Shown piece by piece: positions 1 through 9,515 of a stretch of DNA of 64,000 bases (the stretch's first letter is position 1; each line of letters starts with the position of its first letter). Location: contig CM068587.1 in NCBI GenBank assembly GCA_035048485.1, positions 36,512,816 through 36,576,815 on the forward strand, given 5' to 3'. The notes below the pieces were generated by a model, which was given only the letters and a program-made list of their open reading frames with translations, was not told the origin of the DNA and did no database searches. The translations under genes were made by a program, and so were the position numbers. The DNA is from Pteria penguin. Taxonomy: Eukaryota > Mollusca > Bivalvia > Pterioida > Pteriidae.

Positions 1-48
1 AAATTCTACACGGTGGATCAGGCCGATGACATCACCACTTACGTGTAA
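1..48 (+). CDS. Possible C-terminal end of an unidentified gene entering from the left
   Basis: From base 1 the frame reads KFYTVDQADDITTYV and then TAA at 46-48, with AATAAA overlapping the bases just after the stop. If real, this is the last part of a terminal exon of a plus-strand gene. The ending T-Y-V fits the class I PDZ-ligand pattern (S/T-x-hydrophobic-COOH). Only 15 codons are visible, no splice site can be seen, and an open frame of this length is expected by chance, so this is a tentative call. The family is not recognised. Confidence 0.25.
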   Translation, partial: KFYTVDQADDITTYV

Positions 49-151
49 TAAATGTGGAGCAATGTAAAATGATAATCAATCCTTTAATGAATGTCACAAT
101 ATGTGGGAGTGAAATATAAATGCTGCACACTGTCTTTGCATGCTCTTTCAT

Positions 152-196
152 AAACGTTAACTGATCATGAAATAAACGTTAACTGATCATGAAATG
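152..196. repeat. 22-bp direct tandem duplication
   Basis: The unit AAACGTTAACTGATCATG occurs twice back to back with a 22-bp period, in the 3' flank of eIF3K. A minus-strand ATTAAA (plus TTTAAT at 83-88) lies about 215 nt past the eIF3K stop and could be its poly(A) signal. Confidence 0.8.
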
Positions 197-301
197 GAAA
201 CCGATATTTGCATCCGATTCCAATATCCATTGTGAGCAAATGTAGGAAGGGGTGGGGGTACACATTATCCTTTAGTGAATAAGGTACTTAATTCAGCTAG
301 T

Positions 302-3300
302 TCATGAATATAGTTTTGTATTTTCTGTGGCACCTGATGTGAACTCTTGTTGCAGGTTAAAAGTTTTAATCCCTGAGTGTACTGCATAGTAAAACTTACT
401 GTCAAATGTAATTTTCTCTGTGATGTTCTTTGTTTTAATATTTTCATCTTGGTTCATTACAAAAACATTTCCATCATTTTCTATTTTCCATCCATATTTA
501 TTTATCCATTGTCGTACAGCTTCATCTGCAAAATTTTTTTATTACTTTCTAAAAATTTAAAAGAAAATCACTTATATATTTAAACATATATAGAAATAAG
601 ATTTTAAACTTAATGCAGAAGTACACAACTCAATCAAATCTACAAATATTCTGCTTTAAATATTTTGATCTGCAGATGAAAATACATGTACATAATCTTA
701 TCACAGAGTTCTAAAATTCCAATTACCCGTTATTCTTGGTAAGTGAAAATTTAGGTTTGGAAAGTACAGATATAGACACCATTTATCTGTGGGTACGTGA
801 ATACTGAAAACTAACTGATAACTGGGAATTTTTTAATATCATTTTTTGAGCTGACTCGAGGCTGAGTCTGGTGATTCTATTCTTCGTAAAAACAGGAGAA
901 AGATAAAATTTATAATGAAGATCAGGCACATTAGGTGGCCAGTGAATTTTCAATAGTAACTTACCAGCACATTAGGTGGCCAGTGAATTTTCAATAGTAA
1001 CTTACCCACTGGCAAAGATTTAAGAAAAAATTATTTTGAACATTGTATTCCTAGAGAATGCTACACATGTCCCAAGTTTTCAGAGAAATATCTTAATTCT
1101 TTTTAAATACATACCCGAGATTCCACCTAAGAGATTTTTTAAGCTTTCTACAGGTATTGTCTGATAGGTTGCAGCAACCACATGACAAACAACTGAAAAA
1201 TACATTTAACAATTGTGTTTAGTTTAGATATATATTCAAGTATATTCAAGATACTTGGATTATTTCACTTGTTGTGAAGTGAACTGGTAAGTGATTTTTT
1301 TTTGGGAGGAGGGGGGGGGGGGGGCAGGGTCACATTTCCTGCACTTTACAAGCTGTTTACCCTCCAAAAATAATTCGTATTTTCACAAAATTTACACCTA
1401 TTTTTTAAATAAGAAAGAAAGACAAGAGCATCAGTAAAACTGATGGATGTTCCCAAACTACAGTTATAATGCAGGAAATTGGTGACTCAATTCATATACA
1501 AAAAATCCGTAAACTGATGGATGCTCCAAGAAGCACTGCAATAATGGAGGAAATGAATGATTCAATATATAGGAAATCATTGTATTAATTGATGACGATT
1601 TCAAATCTCAATGTATCATATAGATATCCATTTGAGTCAACTGTAGAACAACAAGTGATCACAGTATCTTAAATTAAAATGAGTAAGCTTGACCTTGATT
1701 ATTTATAAAATAAAACTTTATATCGTGACCTTGACCTTTCAGAAATGACCTTGAGTGACCTTTGTCCAAACACCCTTAAACTAAATAACATTCTGGTGAA
1801 TAATGATCAAATTCTGATGAAAGGTGAAGGAGATATAAGTACTTCAAGGTATTTTAAGTCATAGTCAATAAGTGACCTTGACCTTTCAGAAATGACCTTG
1901 AGTGGCGTAGCCCCAAAGCCATTAACCTAAATGACATTTTGGTGAAGTATGATCAAATTCTGATGAAAGGTATAGGAGATATGAGCTCGGATGGACGGAC
2001 AGACAGACGCATGGACACGATAGCAACTTTGTGTTCCCCTGAAATTTTGTTGGGGATATAAAAATTACTGTATGATTACACTGTCTAAGTTTAAAATAAA
2101 TACATTTGGAGAGTGGATCTAGTGCTCAAGGTTTTTCATAGTTAGATCACGTAAATAATACATGTTTTTCCCATTTTAGCAATTGAGGTATATGGGGATG
2201 GCTTTTGAAAAAGGTTAAAAAGGTGTGCTTGGCTTTGGTCTATAGGTCCTGGGTAAGAACTTGACTTGCAACTCAAAGGAGTCCAGCCCTTTGCATGAAA
2301 CAAAAACATGGATGACCCAGGCAGCAACAAAGTCCAAATAAGGCAAATTCTGAAATGTAGGTCAAAGGTCACAGTCAAGTTCACTATGTCAAGAACTGCA
2401 ATAGCAACGAAAAGGACTAGTCAGAAGGAATGCACATGCGAAAGATGAAAGCCCTACCTGTAAAGGTTCAAAAGTTAGAACAAAGGTTGAAAATTGTTTT
2501 TGCCACAGACAGATGGACACACACAAAGACCGGCCAAAAACTAGATGCCCCCGAATTCCTTTCCGGGGGCATAATAAAAGACCAAGGCCCTATGTTACCA
2601 TAGAAGTTGGCAAGTAAAAAATTCCTCACTGCTATAGCCTTTACATCTGATCTGTTTGCAAAGGTTGCATCTTTTGTACAATGCATACGTCAATAGTAGT
2701 CACTAAGTTGAAGTAATCTTGCCACCACGGTGAATATAGTATACAAAAGCATCTAGCAGGGAAGGAAATGAAAATACCACTAAAGAAGCACTGATCACTG
2801 GTGTACTCTTCACCTTTCTCAGACAGGGATTGAACAGAGGTGAAAAGTTCCAGAGCAGTACTTGATCTACTTGAAAGGTATTCATAATTGAAGAAATAAT
2901 ACAACATTGAACAGACCTACTTTCTATTTTTCTCAAATTTTTGTATTCTTCTAATAAATTAACTCCTGAAAATTTTTTTACATCATTTCAAAACTTGAAA
3001 AGTAAACAACATTACTATGCATTTACACAATGTACTTTGTAAGTGAACATCTGGTATGTGTTAACAGACTTACATTTGCGTACAGAGTCATCAAATCCAC
3101 GAATATTACTCGTCAAATCCGGATTCTCCCTCATTGTTTCCTATGAACAAAAGCAAATAAAATCATTTAATTTTTTAAGAATATCAAAAGTTCATAGTAT
3201 GTGTCCTTATGCATTTCAGTGCTGTTGGCACTACTTCTTGCATGCTAATTTAAGACTTTGCAAATACAGATCTATTCAATGATATATATATACATAATTT

Positions 3301-6300
3301 TATGATATATATGCATACAACAGATTTAATTTCAGCTATTTCAGGACTTAAATGTGTTGTAGCAAATTTCTCATGATAAGATCTAATGTACCACAGAAAT
3401 TCTTCTAAACCTTCACCATACTTACCCAGAATTCCCTGAATTGACAAGTTTCCAACAAATCAGCCAAGTGAAGAACACGAGTGGTTGGCTCCTCATCATG
3501 CTGTTAAGAATAAAATACACAAGAATTAGACAGAAAATTCTCAATACATTGTATTTGAAAAATTGTATGTTCATCTTTGTATGTTAGACTTTAAGTATTC
3601 ATAATACAATTCATTTGATAAGGTATTTGATTCATGACAGAACAATCATTCAAGACCCTCAATTGACTAGTCAGAATCCTATCTTTTGGATGAAAATAGA
3701 AAAACCAAGGTCCTGTGTCATGGTAGACATGCAATCTTATTAAAACATGACTAGTACTTAGTTCCTCTATGATACCCTCCAAGTGCAAGATCTTACAACT
3801 GCCGATTCGAGGTTATCTCAAGATGACCTTTCATTACGGCGCGAATCAGAATTTGAGCTAGAGATCTTTCAGTATCATTATTATCAATAATACATATGAT
3901 CTTCTACTAATAACAGTTTTCACACTTTCACTACATCAGCACATTTTCATAAAAAAAAAGAAACTTCGATCAGTGACCCAGTGGGCTTAGTTTCTGTGCT
4001 GCATTCTGCCTTTCTCCAACTGTGAAGCATCATCTGTATACTTTTATGTCTATATGTTTAAGAGCGCTCTCCAGTGTGAGATACTACCTTTTATGGTTAA
4101 TTAAGGTGCCGGTAATGAAATGCTTACAGTAGGCAATAGATTTCAAAATTTATTTACCTTTGAGGCATCAATAAGGCATTTACAGAGTGTGAAGTCTGTA
4201 TGGGGTAGATTGGTAAGAGCTTTCAGTAGGATTTGACATGCGACTACTGTCTGGAAATGCATGGGATTGAACTGGTACCTGAAAATCATATGATCAAACA
4301 TTTTTAAGTATAGATTGTAATATCACAAAGCCTATTAGAAGGCGATCTTGTGTCTTGCAGAATAAAATGAGAAAAGATATAAATGTACAATCTATATATT
4401 TATATATTATTTATATGTTTTTTACAAGCTTTCAGAAACAATGTAGGATAAATGCTAGCAATCATTTTTTGATAATGGATAATGGAGCTTTTAATAGTTG
4501 AAATGTGCACACTCAAAAATTGCAGTACATTAATGCATTTAAATATGTCTAGGAATGTGTATTTACAATTTAAGGACAGCCAAGTTAGCCTCTAAATCAT
4601 ATGTGCCTTCCTGTGCCTGCATAGCAATGTATTTCTCCAATGTTGCTAAGTTCTCTGGATTATACCTGTAAATTAAATCACCAAATTTCATTTCATGCAA
4701 GGCTTAGGAATATTGATTATGACATAATCATGGAGGATTTGTTTCATTGCATTTAAATGGGACCTAGTTTGTGGGTTATATGGAATTTGAAAAAAAAAAA
4801 TTTTAAATGCTCGTAATGGAATAATTTGAGAGAAAAAAACCTAAAAGAACCAAACAAACCACACACAGATGAAAGAGATACATCTCTTGTTATTAATTGT
4901 AGTCTAATACAAAACGATTATGAGTAGCCTCAATTCTGGGTGAAAGACTGATATTTGCGACCCTTTGAAATAAATTCCTTGATATTTCCGTACACAAGAA
5001 ATTGTGAAAAAATTATATTTTGTGGGGGAGGAGGGATATTGAGATATTGACATTGGCAATGGGCTTAAATAAATGACCTAAGGGCAGGCAATAAAAAGGT
5101 AATGTTAATATGAAAACAAATGCTGTCAAAAAAAGCAAATTCATAAAAAAAGGATCAATATTCTTCACCTTCCCAACATCTGAAATTTGGTTCCATGCAT
5201 TATACAGGTCACCACACTTATTCTCAATTTATTATTATTTTTTATTAAATTACTTTAGTTTACCAAGTTGGACACACCTTCTCACTTGAAAGAAATGTGA
5301 GACAATCTCCATTTTGAAATGTAATTTTCAGGCTTTTCAAGTAATCAAAATGCATTATTATGACATGCATACTTTGTATGTAATATTGTTTACTTATGCA
5401 AAAGCATACTCATATACCATATATCATTCTGATCAATTTAATTTAGGCCAGGAGAGGGTAAACTCAAAAGGGTGATTGAACACTTTCAGGGGGGTATAGC
5501 AAAATTTGACGACTATTTTGGACTCTGAGATGTTGATTATTGTGACTAATTTTTCAATGGATATTACGCAATACATGTTTGTTTGTGGCTTTACGGTTGC
5601 ATACAAGGATGAGAAAAGTAGAGTTTGAGGAAAATCTGTTGCAAGTGTGCCAATGTTACATTTCGGGTAGTCACACTAATTTCCCCCTAGGAGTCACTGG
5701 GAAAATTCACATGCATCTGCACTTTGGCACTGGATGAAGCCAGTGACCATGGGAATCTGTAAACCACAAGAAGCGTTGGGTGGTTCTCTGAGAGTTTACA
5801 ATTACTCTGTAATTTAAGACAGTCCATTGCTGTTTGCGATTAATTGGTAGCAAGAGTCCCAAATTTGAGAAATATATTAGATTTAGTACATGTACAGTCA
5901 CACTAGTTTTCTCTTAAGAAAACCTGTAAAGTGCAAGAGTCTCAGACTGTACAAAACCAAGTCTGATCATCTAAACATTATGCTGTATAGACTTTTTATT
6001 TGGTCTATGCCAGTGAAAACTTTCTAACAATTTCTTTTGTACAATGTCTTAGTCCCATGGCCAAATATTTCAGTATCAGGAAAGCGCAGAAGATGACTTA
6101 GTGTTAGGAATGTCCATCTCTTTTTAATTTAATTATCCCAGAGATGAAGTAGAGTAGGTCACCTGAAATGTTATAAAAGGAGGACTTATAAGACATACAT
6201 GTTGTAATAAATAATATATTTGGTAGATGTTACACTGGTTATCTGATAAAATGGAATTCTGACTTTTTATTATCAGATTTAGTGGTCCAATTACATTTAC

Positions 6301-9196
6301 TGTGGAAATATTCTCGAAGTTGGGAAATCCGTGTGTTTGATAACGAGCATTCGTAACATTTGAGGTAAAGCATCGGACTTTATCATAGAGAGCGATGAAT
6401 GTTCCTGGATAAATTCTGGTAAAAAGGAATAATTATAATATTTTATCATTCAAACAAGTAAATTTTTAATACATGTTTTAAACATTCCGATTGTATTTAA
6501 TGGGCAAAACCCTTTAGAATTGATACAGAAAGACTAAAAGTTGTATTATCGCTTACAATAAACCTGAATTTTACCTAAAGCACCTTAACTAGACTACTTA
6601 AAGTTGTATACCCTACAATTCGGTATAATTTCAAAAATTAGGGCATATAAAACAAAACCTGTATTTTTCTCGTATGGCTGAAGTTATTAACTTTGCGTTA
6701 ATAAAATTTTTTGTTATTTCAAACCCTCGGAGATATCAAAATAATAAGAAAATACTTCGTAAATAAAGTGGACATTCCAAAAATACAACCATAACCTGAC
6801 TACGCACATGCTCAGTTTGATCAAAACAAATATGATGAAGGGAGACTCCAAAAGAAAACGAATTCGGTAAATATTTACTTTAGCAGACTTGAATGCAGAT
6901 TTTTAAAGTTACTCGTCAAGTTTATTTGCCTTGCCCTCCATCAGTGTCCATAATGCAGTGGCTTCCGAATTAGATCACATGATAAGTTGGTTGTAAACAT
7001 TCTGTTTACAAACATCGCGTTTTAGACAGTCTTATCTTACTTAATACAACGAATTGATCACAACATTTGCAAGGGTACTTTTTTAATATGTTTTAAGCTT
7101 ATATATATAATCAAAACAATTTAGAATAAATCAACCTATAATATGCATTATACTAGCGAACATAGGGTATACAGCTTTAAATATCTACATACACCAATAT
7201 AGACAGTATAGAAAATACAGATGCCAACTTTGAGAATCTGTACATAGAACTGAGTCTTTTCGTTATATAGAGTTATTTCCCATATGAGCTGGTGTCTAAT
7301 GTCTAATCACTGTGACGTCAACCAGTTCTATGGAAACTGGGGTAAAATAATGGGAAATGATGTAGAAATTCTATGACATCACAAGGATTTGACGTCTGAT
7401 ACCTGCTCATGTGGGAAATAACTCTGCATAATGAAAAGACCCAAGAGGCAATCTTCATATTTTACATGATATAAGCGGCCCAAGACCCGACGTTACTTTT
7501 TGCCCAGGTTTTCATTATGATGTAAAGGACTAGATAGTGACGTCACAATTTAAGCAATAACGTCAAAATAAAATTTCCGGCAAAAACTTGCATGTTGGGT
7601 CTGGGGGCGCTGATATCATGTAAAATATGAAGACTGTCTATTAATGAATTATAAAGGATTTTGCGTTTGAATATCAGATAAACCAAAAATCAGAATAGAC
7701 GTAATCAGTTCAAGATGAGACTGTAGACTACTGTTCATATAAAATCACAAAAATTGTCCTTCAAAACAACGATTGCCTAGCAATTGAAAGACAAATCCTC
7801 AAATGAGAGGGTGTGCCTTACTACTAATAATAGTACTGCCACTGGCTGCTAAAAGTAGTAAGCCAACATAAGAGATTGCTACATAAGCTGCAGTTCTATG
7901 GTGTACGAGACAACACTCTGCTATGGATTAAGGACTTCCTGAACAACAGACAACAACAAGTTCTTCTAGACGGCCATGCCTCATCTAGTGCAGATGTCCT
8001 ATCAGGAGTACCACAGGGAACAGTACTTGGCCCGCTGCTCTTCCTCACATTCATCAATGACCTCCCAGAAGCCACCAAGTCAGAAACCAGGTTGTTCACA
8101 GATGATTGCTTACTGTACTGCCCGATCAACAACACAGAGGACAGCAACAGGCTACAGCAAGACCTTACAGCACTTGAGAAGTGGGAAGAAGAGTGGCAGA
8201 TGACCTTCCATCCGGAGAAGTGCGTGGTCATACAGGTCTCATCAAAGCGGAAAACAATCAGTGCAGACTACAGACTACACAGCCATAAGTTAGAAGTAGT
8301 GGACTCGAGCAAGTACCTGGGAGTTACTATCAGCAGCAATATGAAGTGGAACAAGCACATTGATGCCATCACAGCGAAAGCCAATAGGACTCTAGGTTTC
8401 CTGAAGCGAAATCTCCGAGGTTGCAGAACATCAGCACGGATTAGAGCCTATGAAGCCATTGTACGTCCAACGCTGGAGTATGCTGCCTCCATATGGGACC
8501 CTCACACTAGCGGACAGATCAACCAGATAGAGAAAGTCCAACGTAGAGCAGCACGATTCGCTACAAGGAACTACTGGGATAGGAAAGCAGGCAGCATCAC
8601 CAACATGGTCAACTCCTTGGGATGGGAACCGCTACAGATCAGAAGAGTAAAGATCGGCCTTCTGTTGCTATTCAAGATCCAGCACAATCTAGTGGCCATT
8701 CCAGCAGAACAATACCTAATCCAGACAGACTCCAGGACAAGGGGACAACATACCTTTTGCATCCCAACAGCGAAAAAGGATGTATACCGTTTCTCCTTCT
8801 TCCCGCGAACCATCAGGGATTGGAACAGACTTCCATCAGCAATGACATCAGCATGTACCTTGGAGGACTACAGGACTGCAATGGGCAACATACCACCTGC
8901 CCACTTCAGCTTAGGATGAGGACAAAAGATTTTAACTTTTTAACTGTATCATACTGCCCTGAGAGGCTTTTATCTTGACTGCTACATGAAGTATAACGCT
9001 CAACTTTTGAGTACACTTCGTATTGGAAGAAGAAGAAGACAGGGTTTAACTTATTTCTGATTCATGTTTGGCATTAAAGATAAGCGAATTAGTTAAAATA
9101 AGTTCAACTGAGTAATTCACATATAATTATCAATTATACAAACCTGTCAATGCCTTTCAATAAGGCAGCTACATTAGCTCTCATTGCCTCTGCCAT
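302..9196 (-). CDS. EIF3K: Eukaryotic translation initiation factor 3 subunit K
   Basis: eIF3k is a small non-core subunit of the eIF3 complex, which binds the 40S ribosome and promotes 43S pre-initiation complex assembly; it folds as HEAT-like helices plus a PCI/winged-helix domain. Coding exons on the minus strand, all with GT-AG borders and matching phase: 9196-9144 ([18 protein letters not shown]), 4665-4567 ([12 protein letters not shown]), 4278-4158 ([18 protein letters not shown]), 3500-3426 ([15 protein letters not shown]), 3140-3074 (GFDDSVRK), 1192-1115 ([11 protein letters not shown]), 525-400 (WINKYGWK, ending ITEKITFDS). These align along the whole human protein (218 aa). After 400 the frame either reads through to TGA at 304-302 (238 aa) or splices a 66-nt GT-AG intron (399-334), giving 216 aa, closer to the usual length. 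The start is the ATG before AEAMRANV; the in-frame upstream ATGs have no counterpart in the family. Intron 1 is about 4.5 kb and full of mobile elements. Confidence 0.93.
334..399 (-). other. Candidate 66-nt in-frame terminal intron of eIF3K
   Basis: On the minus strand the exon ending TTTGACA is followed by GTAAGT (399-394). A TTTTAAC branch-like motif and CATCAG (acceptor AG at 335-334) come before the segment encoding [14 protein letters not shown]. The 66 nt are divisible by three and contain no stop, so retention adds 22 residues without shifting frame. The spliced length of 216 aa fits the family better. The pyrimidine tract is weak and 66 nt is short, so this may instead be coding. Confidence 0.5.
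926..1007. repeat. 41-bp tandem duplication
   Basis: Two almost exact adjacent copies of a 41-bp unit beginning GCACATTAGGTGGCCAGTG lie in the last large intron of eIF3K. No coding or element signature is visible; it looks like a recent slippage duplication. Confidence 0.85.
1685..2060. repeat. Two-unit tandem repeat rich in TGACCTTGA
   Basis: Two units with a period of about 147 bp (starting near 1725 and 1872) share GTGACCTTGACCTTTCAGAA, then GATCAAATTCTGATGAAAGG. The right end carries GGACGGACAGACAGACG and then TTCCCCTGAAATTTTGTTGGGG. Related sequence is spread through the window (2140-2600, 14925-15115, 17225-17520, 23140-23900, 36600-36740, 39120-39270, 55395-56640). No coding potential is seen. 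Confidence 0.7.
2140..2600. repeat. Diverged member of the AGGTCA-rich repeat family
   Basis: It contains GTCAAAGGTCACAGTCAAG, then a tail with ACAGACAGATGGACACACAC and a small C/G hairpin (CCCCCGAATTCCTTTCCGGGGG). This layout resembles the right end of the 1685-2060 repeat. It sits in an eIF3K intron. The open frames crossing it are chance. Confidence 0.5.
6598..7180. mobile_element. TTAA-flanked non-autonomous DNA element, copy 1 (583 bp)
   Basis: The left end TTAAAGTTGTATACCCTAC and right end AGGGTATACAGCTTTAA are inverted repeats, and both ends sit on TTAA. A near-identical copy lies at 62329-62902, so these are real element boundaries. No transposase is encoded. TTAA target sites and this size suit a piggyBac-type non-autonomous element, but the family is inferred from the ends only. 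It lies in eIF3K intron 1. Confidence 0.82.
7254..7440. mobile_element. Foldback MITE 'CCCATATG', copy A (187 bp)
   Basis: The terminal inverted repeats begin GTCTTTTCGTTATATAGAG and continue TTATTTCCCATATGAGC; the right end is the complementary TGGGAAATAACTCTGCATAA then TGAAAAGAC. The centre holds CCAGTTCTATGGAAACTGG. The same structure recurs at 51113-51310 and, more diverged, at 11284-11480 and 54836-55041. No coding capacity. It lies in eIF3K intron 1. Confidence 0.85.
7873..9039 (+). mobile_element. 5'-truncated non-LTR (LINE) retrotransposon with RT domain
   Basis: An open frame of about 347 codons (7876-8919) encodes the C-terminal half of a reverse transcriptase of the Jockey/CR1-like non-LTR type. 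Visible motifs are [13 protein letters not shown] (RT block 4), LFTDDCLLY (the catalytic block 5, normally F-A/V-DD), [10 protein letters not shown] (block 6) and YLGVTIS with MKWNKH (block 7), then the typical [11 protein letters not shown] segment. The endonuclease and N-terminal RT part are missing, so the copy is 5'-truncated; the first in-frame ATG is not a true start. The 3' end is a (GAA)n-like tail at 9026-9039. It is inserted antisense in intron 1 of eIF3K. The frame is intact, which suggests a fairly young insertion. No clear target-site duplication was found. Confidence 0.9.
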
Positions 9197-9515
9197 TTTC
9201 ACGTGTGGGAGAATTTTTCTGTCACCAAGACGCTTTACCTCATGAAAGGCATCGCCATCCATAAGCATAAACGCTTTGGAGATAAAAATATTTCGTTTAC
9301 TATATCGTAAAATATTCGCAAACAAAATATTGTTCTCCGATGCTGTATCTATTGCTTTGATAAAAGGATTAAATAAATATAAGGAATAGTAACATATGAG
9401 GTAGAAGAAAAATAATTTGAAAATTACATTCTGAATACGACAAACAGAAGTGAGTTTGCAAAACGAAAGTAGAAATGTGAGAAATCTGTTTGAAGATATC
9501 GTCTATTTAACAATT
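9197..9515. promoter_or_regulatory. Shared head-to-head promoter region, eIF3K / TTC9-like
   Basis: The two start codons (eIF3K ATG at 9196 reading left, TTC9-like ATG at 9516 reading right) are 319 bp apart with no other gene between, so both 5' UTRs and core promoters must lie here or overlap. No convincing TATA box was recognised. The bidirectional arrangement is seen; shared regulation is inferred. Confidence 0.6.

Noticed and set aside
1305..1326. G-run as a functional quadruplex
   Set aside because: A plain homopolymer next to a T-run in an intron; similar runs occur elsewhere and length is unreliable in assemblies.
9197..9325. Longer eIF3K N-terminus using upstream in-frame ATGs
   Set aside because: The added residues have no counterpart in the family; the ATG before AEAMRANV aligns with the known start.
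9450..9515. Extended N-terminus of the TTC9-like protein
   Set aside because: The stretch is open but has no ATG; it begins with GTG, which is not a normal start in animals. The ATG at 9516 fits family length.
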